The notes under the pieces: model-generated | Seen by the model: the letters and a program-made list of their open reading frames with translations, nothing else | Told to the model about the DNA's origin: nothing | Databases searched by the model: none | NCBI GenBank assembly: GCA_002696035.1 | Contig: NZQV01000010.1 | Span: forward strand, 434,001 to 498,000 | Reading direction: 5' to 3' | Origin: Balneola sp. | GTDB taxonomy: Bacteria; Bacteroidota; Rhodothermia; Balneolales; Balneolaceae | Length of the DNA stretch: 64,000 bases | Shown here: positions 52,765 through 60,313 of the stretch, in pieces | Numbering within the stretch: the stretch's first letter is position 1 | How the letters are laid out: the number at the start of each line of letters is the position of its first letter | Position numbers and translations under genes: made by a program

Positions 52765-54012
52765 ATGCAAGAAACCCTGAAAACAGACATAAAAACCAAC
52801 ATTGACTGGAAAGCAATTCGCAGTCAATTCCCCGTTCTTCAACGTGAAGTGAACGGACAGCCGGTGGTGTATCTGGATAATGGGGCTTCTTCGCAAATGC
52901 CTCAGAGAGTGGTCGATCGCATAAATGCCTATCACTCCAATGAGCATTCCAATGTGCATCGTGGCATTCATACATTGAGTCAACAGGCTACAGATGCTTT
53001 TGAGGCAGCCCGCAAAAAAGTGAAAGAGCTGCTGAATGCTCGGTATCAGGAAGAGATCATATATACGACCGGAACCACAGATTCCATCAATTTGGTGGCA
53101 CAAAGTTACGGGCGAAAGCATTTCAAGGAAGGCGATGAGATCATTCTATCCGAGATGGAACATCACGCCAACATCGTGCCCTGGCAAATGATCGCTGAGG
53201 AAACGGGAGCCAAGATCAAGGTTATTCCAATGACCGAATCCGGTGAGCTGATTATGGATGAATACCATAAACTTCTTTCGGATCGCACCAAAATGGTGGC
53301 AGTGGTTCATGTTTCAAATGCACTCGGGACCATCAATCCGGTGGAAGAGATCATTGAAGCAGCTCACGCCAAAGACATACCAGTACTGGTCGATGGAGCA
53401 CAAGCTGTGCCTCATGCCAAGATAGATGTCCAACAATTGGACGCAGATTTCTACGCTTTCTCCGCTCACAAAATGTGTGGTCCAACCGGATTTGGAATTC
53501 TATATGGTAAAAAAGAATTGCTCGAAGAAATGCCTCCGTACAGAGGAGGAGGGGATATGATCGATAAGGTTACGTTTGAGAAAACTACATGGAACGACCT
53601 TCCTCATAAATTTGAAGCCGGAACTCCGCCTATTGCGGCCGGTGTTGGATTTGCTGAGACTATCGATTTCCTGAATGAAGTAGGGATGGAGAATATCGCG
53701 ACCCGTGAGCATGAGTTACTGGAATATGCCACTGCAAAACTAAACGAGATCGAAGGATTGAAGATCATTGGAACGGCGGAGAACAAAGCGTCGGTTATTT
53801 CGTTTTTATTAGAGGGAATTCACCCTACCGATGCCGGTACCATTTTAGACCAAAAAGGCATTGCAGTGCGAACCGGTCACCATTGCGCACAGCCGATCAT
53901 GGATCATTTTGAAATCCCGGGCACGGCGAGAGCATCTATTTCTTTCTACAATAATGAAGAAGATATTGACCGCTTAGCGGATGGAATTAAATACGTACAA
54001 GAATTTTTTTGA
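52765..54012 (+). CDS. sufS: Cysteine desulfurase SufS
   Basis: The 415-residue PLP enzyme delivers sulfur from cysteine. The PLP lysine is Lys236 in SAHKMCGPTGFG, and the active-site cysteine is Cys374 in RTGHHCAQP. EMEHHANIVPWQ and VDGAQAVPH complete the group II desulfurase pattern. No SufE or SufU gene is adjacent, so the sulfur acceptor is encoded elsewhere or absent. It is 19 bases upstream of nfu. Confidence 0.97.
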   Translation: MQETLKTDIKTNIDWKAIRSQFPVLQREVNGQPVVYLDNGASSQMPQRVVDRINAYHSNEHSNVHRGIHTLSQQATDAFEAARKKVKELLNARYQEEIIYTTGTTDSINLVAQSYGRKHFKEGDEIILSEMEHHANIVPWQMIAEETGAKIKVIPMTESGELIMDEYHKLLSDRTKMVAVVHVSNALGTINPVEEIIEAAHAKDIPVLVDGAQAVPHAKIDVQQLDADFYAFSAHKMCGPTGFGILYGKKELLEEMPPYRGGGDMIDKVTFEKTTWNDLPHKFEAGTPPIAAGVGFAETIDFLNEVGMENIATREHELLEYATAKLNEIEGLKIIGTAENKASVISFLLEGIHPTDAGTILDQKGIAVRTGHHCAQPIMDHFEIPGTARASISFYNNEEDIDRLADGIKYVQEFF

Positions 54013-54030
54013 CAACAAAAGAGAACCACT

Positions 54031-54582
54031 ATGGCTAAAATTAAAGAAATAGAACGCACACCAAATCCCGATGCCATGCGCTTTGTATTGGCTGAACCGC
54101 TGACCAACGGAACTACCCGTTCCTTTGAAAATGCGTCCGAAGCTGAAGGCGACGAACTGGCATCAGCACTGTTTGCAATTGATAGCGTGATCAACGTCTA
54201 TTATGTGGATAAATACATCACGGTAACACAGGACGGAAAGGCTGTGTGGTCGGAATTACTCCGAAAACTGGCTCCTCCAATTCGCGAAGCTGAAGCCGCT
54301 ACTCATGAAGAGGACGATACGGATGTCCACATGAGTAAAGAAGTTCAGGGTTCTGATGACCCTCGTCTGCAGGAAATTACCAAGATGCTGGATGAACAAG
54401 TTCGTCCATATCTGTTGGCAGATGGAGGCGGATTAAAGATTCTGGGACTTGAATCCAACAGGTTGAAAGTTCACTATCAGGGAGCTTGCGGAACTTGCCC
54501 AACAGCAACAACCGGAACGCTGTACGCCATCGAAAGTATGGTGAAGCGCATCGATCCTGAAATTCAGGTAGTTTCTGTTTAA
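54031..54582 (+). CDS. NifU-like Fe-S carrier (Nfu)
   Basis: The 183-residue protein has an N-terminal Nfu_N domain (about 1-85, ERTPNPDAMRFVLAEPL) and a C-terminal NifU domain with the cluster-binding CxxC in GACGTCPTATTGTLY. It carries assembled clusters to target proteins. It sits in the suf operon between sufS and the A-type carrier. Confidence 0.94.
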   Translation: MAKIKEIERTPNPDAMRFVLAEPLTNGTTRSFENASEAEGDELASALFAIDSVINVYYVDKYITVTQDGKAVWSELLRKLAPPIREAEAATHEEDDTDVHMSKEVQGSDDPRLQEITKMLDEQVRPYLLADGGGLKILGLESNRLKVHYQGACGTCPTATTGTLYAIESMVKRIDPEIQVVSV

Positions 54583-54600
54583 CTTTAAGTGAGAAGTATT

Positions 54601-54939
54601 ATGGAAGAACTTTCCATCACAGATCGTGCTACTGAACGCATCAACCTGATTCGCAAGGAACAAGCTGTTCCTGATGACGCGTTTCTCCGCGTAGGAGTGG
54701 TAAGTGGGGGATGCTCTGGACTCACCTATGATCTTGAATTCAATTCCGATGTGCAGCCTGAAGAGAATGACAAGATCTTTGATGTGGATGGATTAAAAGT
54801 GCTCGTTGATATGCGAAGTTTCCTCTACTTGGCGGGAACGGAACTGGACTACACCGAAGGGTTGAATGGACAAGGTTTCCACTTCAAGAATCCAAACGCT
54901 ACAAGGACTTGTTCCTGCGGCGAATCCTTTTCTATTTAA
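54601..54939 (+). CDS. A-type Fe-S carrier (SufA/IscA/ErpA family)
   Basis: ATG 54601 is the start; the in-frame GTG at 54589 would add four residues. The 112-residue protein has three conserved cysteines (GGCSGLTYDL, then CSCGESFSI). A-type carriers transfer clusters from scaffolds to apo-enzymes. It lies 18 bases after nfu and directly before palindromic repeat copy B. Confidence 0.94.
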   Translation: MEELSITDRATERINLIRKEQAVPDDAFLRVGVVSGGCSGLTYDLEFNSDVQPEENDKIFDVDGLKVLVDMRSFLYLAGTELDYTEGLNGQGFHFKNPNATRTCSCGESFSI

Positions 54940-55010
54940 TTTTAAATGTTGAATGCTAAATGTTAAATGGAGCTCCCCATTTAACATTTAGCATTTAAAA
55001 TTGAACATTT
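54938..55010. repeat. Palindromic repeat copy B in suf operon
   Basis: The 73-base element shares an identical 36-base 5' arm with copy A at 50355-50431 and has a better 3' arm (CATTTAACATTTAGCATTTA), so the hairpin stem is about 33 bp with few mismatches. It overlaps the final base pairs of the A-type carrier stop and ends four bases before the DUF2480 ATG. Confidence 0.88.
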
Positions 55011-55014
55011 CCCC

Positions 55015-55524
55015 ATGTCAGAAGATGCAATCGTCAATAAGGTTCAACAAAACACCAAACTGGTTACGCTGGACCTGCAGAAATTTCATGATGATACTCC
55101 GATCGAAGAGCTGGATATCAAACAGTTCTTGTTTCAGGAAATGTTGCTGAAGGAGAAAGATTTTCGGGAACAGCTGAAAGATTATGATTGGTCTCAATAT
55201 GAGGGGAAAAATCTCTGCGTGTACTGTAGCACTGATGCCATCATTGCTCCCTGGGCCTGGATGTTGATCACCTCTTACGCCAATTCATTTGCCAATGAAG
55301 TTTTCCTTGGAAAGAAAGAAGCTTTTCTACACCAACTCTACCAAAGAAAACTCGAAGAATACGATTGGGATCAATACGAAGATAAGTTCGTTCTCCTGAA
55401 AGGCTGCGGAAAGGTGCATGTACCTGATTCTATTTACATGTTGGCTACCAATAAGTTAATGGGTACAGCTAAGAAGATCATGTACGGAGAAGCTTGCTCG
55501 AACGTGCCTGTTTGGAGGAAGTAA
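55015..55524 (+). CDS. DUF2480 protein of the suf operon
   Basis: The 169-residue protein belongs to DUF2480, which in Bacteroidota is found in suf operons. It has exactly four cysteines, Cys68 and Cys71 in LCVYCSTD, Cys131 in KGCGKVHVP and Cys161 in EACSNVPVW, plus His135, which could bind a metal or Fe-S cluster. No membrane segment or signal peptide is seen. Its role in Fe-S biogenesis is inferred from its neighbours. Confidence 0.85.
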   Translation: MSEDAIVNKVQQNTKLVTLDLQKFHDDTPIEELDIKQFLFQEMLLKEKDFREQLKDYDWSQYEGKNLCVYCSTDAIIAPWAWMLITSYANSFANEVFLGKKEAFLHQLYQRKLEEYDWDQYEDKFVLLKGCGKVHVPDSIYMLATNKLMGTAKKIMYGEACSNVPVWRK

Positions 55525-55528
55525 GGAT

Positions 55529-55555
55529 CGCTGATTTCGTTGATTACACTGATTA
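55529..55555. repeat. Three 9-base direct repeats (CTGATT type)
   Basis: CGCTGATTT, CGTTGATTA and CACTGATTA follow each other without gaps between DUF2480 and the SDR gene. The reverse-complement type (TAATCAG) occurs near 12178-12195. Such 9-base repeat remnants are common in this phylum; the meaning is unclear. Confidence 0.5.
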
Positions 55556-55604
55556 GTTTATCTTTGCTCATCCTACCAATCAAAATGATAATAAAGGTCT
55601 TCGC

Positions 55605-56327
55605 ATGAAATTATTAGTCACCGGCACCTCTCGCGGAATAGGAAAATCTATCGCAGAACAGTTATTGGAAAGTGGTTATTTAGTTATTGGTACTTCCCGT
55701 TCCACTAATTCACCATTTTCCAATAACCAGAACTACCAGCACATCGCTTGTGATCTTTCCAAGCCTGAAGAAGTAGAGAAACTGAAGGCTGTCTTTCAGC
55801 AAAAAGAGATTCCCGAAGTGCTCATCAATAACGCCGGAATGTTTGAGGAGGCGCAGTTTGATATTTCCGATGAAGACTGGCTTGCCAACTGGGACAAAAC
55901 CATGCAGGTAAATTTACGTTCCTCAGCATTGATCTCGAAATGGGCGCTGAATGCGTGGACCAAAGCCGGAATAGAGGGAAGGCTGATCAATATTTCATCC
56001 CGGGCAGGCTATCGTGGTGATACGGGAGAATATGCCAGCTACGCCGCCAGCAAAGGAGGAATGGTTGCTTTCACCAAGAGTATTGCCCGCAGCTTTGGGA
56101 AGCACGGAATCACCGCCTACACCATCGCACCCGGATTTGTGGATACAGATATGGCACAGGGTTCCATTGAAGTGTATGGTGAAGACTATCTTACCAAAGA
56201 CCTTGCCCTAGATTCTATCGCTCCGCCTGAACAAATTGCAAACATTGTGCAACTATTAGCTGAAGGAAAGCTCATACACGCTACAGGACAAACCTTTCAT
56301 GTGAATTCGGGTTCCTATCTAATTTGA
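55605..56327 (+). CDS. Short-chain dehydrogenase/reductase
   Basis: The 240-residue oxidoreductase has the NAD(P) motif TGTSRGIGKS (6-15), NNAG, and the catalytic Ser and YxxxK in YASYAASKGG. Members of this classical SDR group reduce keto substrates or act as 3-oxoacyl-ACP reductases; the substrate is unknown. It is 80 bases downstream of DUF2480. Confidence 0.92.
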   Translation: MKLLVTGTSRGIGKSIAEQLLESGYLVIGTSRSTNSPFSNNQNYQHIACDLSKPEEVEKLKAVFQQKEIPEVLINNAGMFEEAQFDISDEDWLANWDKTMQVNLRSSALISKWALNAWTKAGIEGRLINISSRAGYRGDTGEYASYAASKGGMVAFTKSIARSFGKHGITAYTIAPGFVDTDMAQGSIEVYGEDYLTKDLALDSIAPPEQIANIVQLLAEGKLIHATGQTFHVNSGSYLI

Positions 56328-56477
56328 TGATTTAGAACCGGAGGTTCTGTCAGGCATTCCGAAACTTAGGTTCGGAACGAATAAAATGCAGATTTTTAAT
56401 AATTTACCCTTTAATTGTCATCCTTGTAGGTGTTAGACGATTCGATGACTAAATTTTAACCCTGTTCTTTTACAGAA

Positions 56478-56776
56478 GACCCTGAAAGGGTCATATATGA
56501 ATAGCCCAGGGTAAAACCGCATAGGCGGTAGCAACCCTGGGTTTAATCGTCAAAAGGGAAAACCCAAGTTGTGATAGGTACCAAATTTTCACCTGTAGAT
56601 CGCAGGGTTGCGGCAAGGTGCCGATAAAGAGATGGGTGCCCAAGCTTCGTCAACCCTGAATGGCTAAAATGAACTACCGGGCGAAGCTTTGTCTGATTTC
56701 TACCTATTTCCCCCGACTGCTTCTATGCTGTCGCATTTCATTGTCGGGGGCTATTCATGTTTTACCCTTTCAGGGT
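56478..56776. mobile_element. MITE-like element with terminal inverted repeats and internal stems
   Basis: The 521-base gap 56328-56848 contains no gene. Within it, ACCCTGAAAGGGT and ATGAATAGCC at 56478-56506 recur inverted at 56749-56776 (about 25 of 29 bases). Inside are nested stems CCCAGGGT/ACCCTGGG with ACCGC/GCGGT, CGGCA/TGCCG, AAGCTTCG/CGAAGCTT and CCCCCGAC/GTCGGGGG. No open frame for a transposase is present, so it would be a non-autonomous element or structured RNA. Flanking bases show nothing else. Confidence 0.6.
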
Positions 56777-56848
56777 GTTCATCCCAAATAAGCTGTCAAC
56801 AAATTACATGACATCTACAAGATTGAAAACTCTCAGCAGTGCTTAACT

Positions 56849-57325
56849 TTAATCCCTTCGTTCTTTAAAAAAGGCTTTGAGCAAGTGTTCACTTTCAGCC
56901 TCCATTACGCCCTGGATGACCTCTGCCTTATGATTTAGCTTGTTATTTGATGCAATGTTGAACAGCGTTCCACAGGCACCGGCCTTGGTATCTGCAGCTC
57001 CGAAAACGATGGTTCCCATTTTGCTCCAGACCGAAGCCCCGGCACACATGGGGCAGGGTTCAAGTGTAACATATAGAGTGCATTCCGAGAGATATTTTTC
57101 ATCGATCGTTTCGCAGGCAGCAGATATAGCTAGCATTTCGGCGTGGGCGGTGGGGTCATTTAGTCGTTCAACCTGATTGTAACCCTTCCCAATGATCTGA
57201 TCTTTGTGAACCACAACGGCTCCAACGGGAACTTCACCTTCATCAAAAGCCTGCTCAGCAAGCATAAAAGCCCTTGCCATAAATCGTTGGTGTTTCTGCC
57301 ATATTGGTAGGTCAATTTCACGCAT
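56849..57325 (-). CDS. tadA: tRNA adenosine(34) deaminase TadA
   Basis: The 158-residue deaminase converts A34 to inosine in tRNA-Arg. The HAEMLAI motif (zinc ligand and catalytic Glu) and PCPMCAGA motif (two Cys ligands) are intact. The length and ending (LLKAFFKERRD) are typical of TadA. It is divergent from apt with a 58-base gap. Confidence 0.95.
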   Translation of the reverse strand: MREIDLPIWQKHQRFMARAFMLAEQAFDEGEVPVGAVVVHKDQIIGKGYNQVERLNDPTAHAEMLAISAACETIDEKYLSECTLYVTLEPCPMCAGASVWSKMGTIVFGAADTKAGACGTLFNIASNNKLNHKAEVIQGVMEAESEHLLKAFFKERRD

Positions 57326-57383
57326 AATACTTGATTGCTATTGTTGGATTTAAGTACTTTGGCGCGAACTTAATCCAATTCTG

Positions 57384-57926
57384 ATGAAAAAAGTAGAGCA
57401 AAGCATAAAAGATTTTATTTCTAAAAATATTCGCACCATTCCTGATTTCCCAAAGGAAGGAATTCAGTTCAAGGATATTACCACGTTATTACAAGACAAG
57501 AGAGCGCTTGAGCTAACTTCCTTTATGCTTGCTCAGCCTTTTCGGAACAGATCGGTGGATTTTGTAGCGGGCCTGGAATCCCGCGGGTTTTTGTTTGGAA
57601 CAAATTTAGCACAGGACCTGAATGCCGGATTCATCCCCGTACGTAAACCCGGAAAACTTCCTGCAAATACCCTATCAGAAACCTACGAACTAGAGTATGG
57701 AGAGGATAGCATGGAGATCCATGACGATGCTATTTTTGAAGGGGCCAAAGTAATCATTCACGATGACCTTATTGCAACCGGTGGAACGGCATCAGCAGCT
57801 TCAAAATTGATTCAGAGGCTCGGGGGTGAAGTCATAGGCTATTCATTTATCATTGAGCTCTCCTTTCTTAAAGGCAGGGAAATGCTGATCCCCAAGGTTC
57901 CTGTAGATAGCATTATTATAGAATAA
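57384..57926 (+). CDS. apt: Adenine phosphoribosyltransferase
   Basis: The 180-residue enzyme salvages adenine to AMP with PRPP. It has the family start IPDFPKEGIQFKDITTLL, GLESRGFLFGTNLA and the PRPP loop VIIHDDLIATGGTASAA. The preceding 58 bases contain TTG and TACTTTG 21 bases apart as a possible promoter. It is followed by an unknown lipoprotein. Confidence 0.96.
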   Translation: MKKVEQSIKDFISKNIRTIPDFPKEGIQFKDITTLLQDKRALELTSFMLAQPFRNRSVDFVAGLESRGFLFGTNLAQDLNAGFIPVRKPGKLPANTLSETYELEYGEDSMEIHDDAIFEGAKVIIHDDLIATGGTASAASKLIQRLGGEVIGYSFIIELSFLKGREMLIPKVPVDSIIIE

Positions 57927-57984
57927 AGGAACAATTTTTGGTTTTTGTCCTACAACTGATTGAACACAAAAATCAATTGAGGAC

Positions 57985-58482
57985 ATGAACATGAAACTAC
58001 CCAATCTATTTCCCGTTTTTTTGGTGGCGGCCACAATGCTGGTGGGAACAGCCTGCAATCAGTTTGTGGTCGAGGATGTAAACTATTCACAACCCATAGA
58101 ATCTGTACTTACGCCTGATGAAAATGGACAAGTTGAAGATGTTCGTCATGGCATCACTTTCAATATAACCCCGTTTGAAAAGCAGGAATTTGGAGACCAA
58201 GATTCGCTGAAGATCGATCAGGTCAGATTGATCAGAAATGCGGACGGGTTTTACTACATCACGGCTAATAACTTTAAACATGTGTACGTGATGGAGCCCG
58301 GTAAAGGGGAGCTTAAGCTGAACAATAAGATCAAGATCTCTGAAGAACGACTTGCTTCTCCGGCGTTCAATATGCGCGACGGACAGGTTCAATTGATAAA
58401 AACAGATACCAATCAGGTTATCAGCTTAACCGAAGATGGAATTCAGGAAAATCAGGATAAAAACGAGGAGGAAAAATCATGA
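57985..58482 (+). CDS. Lipoprotein, unknown
   Basis: The 165-residue protein has a lipobox MLVGTAC with the lipid Cys at about residue 24. The mature part is beta-rich (GITFNITPFEKQEFG, FYYITANNFKHVYVM) and ends in an acidic run (NQDKNEEEKS). I do not recognise a family. It overlaps the following coiled-coil gene by four bases (ATGA), so the products are made together. Confidence 0.65.
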   Translation: MNMKLPNLFPVFLVAATMLVGTACNQFVVEDVNYSQPIESVLTPDENGQVEDVRHGITFNITPFEKQEFGDQDSLKIDQVRLIRNADGFYYITANNFKHVYVMEPGKGELKLNNKIKISEERLASPAFNMRDGQVQLIKTDTNQVISLTEDGIQENQDKNEEEKS

Positions 58483-59705
58483 AACGATTGATCAACACAT
58501 CTATATTTGTACTGCTGCTAATTTTTGGAGGTCAGAGCGTATTCGCTCAAACATCCGACTACAAAGTAAAACAGAATTTTGAAGGGTCGTATCAGGAACT
58601 TAAAACATCGCTTCAGAATGCTGGTTCTTCCATTACGCTGGACAGCCTGAAAAACGAGATCAGTGATCTTCAAAATAAGTATGAAGAAAAAGAAGAAATA
58701 CTGGACAAGGCATTATATCCCACAACGTTTGATGGCGCCATTGATGAATTGGAAGATTATGCGAGATCAGCGAAGTCTAAAGTGATGGTCATTGAAGATC
58801 AGAACAATAAGCTGGCAAATTTATCCGATGAACTGGCTTCCTATCGGAGTGAAGTGAACCGATTAAACAACAGAACAGATTCACTGCGAACGGCCATTCG
58901 CACGTCTGAGAAAAGTGAACGCGATCTTTCGGCACTGGTTCAGCGTTATCGTGAAAGCATGGAGCAACGCGATCAGTATATGCTAAACATGATCGATTCT
59001 CTGTTTATGACCTACAAGGACATGCAGAATGAAGAATTTCGCGAACTGGCAGGGAAAGAAAAGCAACGTATTCTAAACGAATCAGAAAATCCTCTTCAGG
59101 TATTACAGTCGGTTATTGATGAGAACCTGGCTACGTTAAAGGCCAGCGGAGAGTCGCTGCAAACGGAAGACTACCTTAGAATCTATGTAGTTCAGAACCG
59201 TTTTGATGAAGTTTGGGATCAGATCGGCGGCGATCTTGTGAATATGTATGGTGGCTCTAACAAATCTCAGTGGAAGACTAATATTGAGTCTTCGCTCAAA
59301 GACTGGGGAGCAAGCGCATCAAAAAATATGTGGTCTTCTCTGGATACTTTCCTTGAGGAGAACAATGTAGAACTAACTGCTTTTGACAGCAACGAGAGTT
59401 TCTATAAAGCTATTGATGATTTTGTGAAAGACGCCACTAAATCAAGCCGTGATAAAGTACTGACCGAAGAGAATTATGAAACGTTCCAGGCCTTTTATGA
59501 TATTTGGAATGGCAAGATCAAAAAAGATTGGGGACAATTTGTTCAGGAAGGTGAAGTACTTACAATGAGTCAGATCTCAACAATCGATAATGAGATGATG
59601 AACTGGAAAGAACAAGCCCAACCCAAGTCATTCCTGATCCCGATCCTGTTTGGATTGAGCTTGCTTACCATTATTGGGTTGATCATCGTTTTGGCCCGAA
59701 GATAA
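58479..59705 (+). CDS. Coiled-coil exported membrane protein, unknown
   Basis: The 408-residue protein has a signal peptide (about 1-24), a heptad-rich coiled coil (about 45-145, with LANLSDELASYRSEVNRLNN), an all-alpha middle and a C-terminal membrane helix (FLIPILFGLSLLTIIGLIIV) that would anchor it to the inner membrane. It is coupled to the lipoprotein upstream by an ATGA overlap. A terminator follows. Function unknown; a periplasmic bridging pair is one possibility. Confidence 0.68.
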   Translation: MKRLINTSIFVLLLIFGGQSVFAQTSDYKVKQNFEGSYQELKTSLQNAGSSITLDSLKNEISDLQNKYEEKEEILDKALYPTTFDGAIDELEDYARSAKSKVMVIEDQNNKLANLSDELASYRSEVNRLNNRTDSLRTAIRTSEKSERDLSALVQRYRESMEQRDQYMLNMIDSLFMTYKDMQNEEFRELAGKEKQRILNESENPLQVLQSVIDENLATLKASGESLQTEDYLRIYVVQNRFDEVWDQIGGDLVNMYGGSNKSQWKTNIESSLKDWGASASKNMWSSLDTFLEENNVELTAFDSNESFYKAIDDFVKDATKSSRDKVLTEENYETFQAFYDIWNGKIKKDWGQFVQEGEVLTMSQISTIDNEMMNWKEQAQPKSFLIPILFGLSLLTIIGLIIVLARR

Positions 59706-59730
59706 AACAACTTGCAACTTTCATCCGAAA

Positions 59731-59757
59731 AGCCGGTATTACAACCGGCTTTTTTTT
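59731..59757 (+). terminator. Intrinsic terminator after coiled-coil gene
   Basis: AGCCGGT and ACCGGCT pair around ATTACA and are followed by seven or more T. It separates the coiled-coil gene from the histidine phosphatase, and shows that the phosphatase start must lie at 59796 or later. Confidence 0.88.
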
Positions 59758-59795
59758 ATGTCCATACTTTCTGTTCACCCCAAGAATTATTGATC

Positions 59796-60311
59796 ATGAA
59801 ATATTTGTTAACGTTTCTTCTGATGTTGATTTCTGTAGGAAGTTTGCAAGCTCAGCTAACTTCATTCCAGGAAAAGGAGACAACGCTTATTTTTGTCCGT
59901 CATGCCGAAAAAGCGGATGATGGAACAAAAGATCCTCCACTGAATGAAGAAGGAGTTAAAAGAGCTGAAGTACTTAGCAAGTTGATGACCGAGAACTTTT
60001 CGATATCCGCGGTCTTCAGCACACCATATAAACGAACCTTGCAAACGGCCCAGCCATTGGCTGAGAAGATAGGGCAGGTCGTACAAGTCTATAATTTTAC
60101 CGATCCGGGGGAACTCTTGAACTCAATAAAAGAGGCTCATTCCGGTTCTGCTGTTTTGATCGTGGGACATTCCAATACAACTCCCATGCTGGTGAACATG
60201 TTGTTGGGAGCAAAGAAGTACGAACAGCTTCCAGAAGATGAATATGGAAAGTATTTTGTGGTGCAATTACATCCTGACGGGGCAGTTACAGATCAAAAAT
60301 TGAGTTATTGA
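59796..60311 (+). CDS. Exported histidine phosphatase family protein
   Basis: ATG 59796 begins a signal peptide (MKYLLTFLLMLISVGSLQAQ); an upstream frame start at 59712 overlaps the terminator. The 171-residue protein has the phosphatase core FVRHAEKADDG with catalytic His, the second His in IVGHSNTTPM and Glu/Arg residues, as in SixA or periplasmic phosphatases. The substrate is unknown. Confidence 0.85.
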   Translation: MKYLLTFLLMLISVGSLQAQLTSFQEKETTLIFVRHAEKADDGTKDPPLNEEGVKRAEVLSKLMTENFSISAVFSTPYKRTLQTAQPLAEKIGQVVQVYNFTDPGELLNSIKEAHSGSAVLIVGHSNTTPMLVNMLLGAKKYEQLPEDEYGKYFVVQLHPDGAVTDQKLSY

Positions 60312-60313
60312 TC

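Noticed and set aside
56478-56776. rRNA or group II intron fragment
   Set aside because: No rRNA-like sequence and no domain V pattern; the terminal inverted repeats fit a short mobile repeat better.
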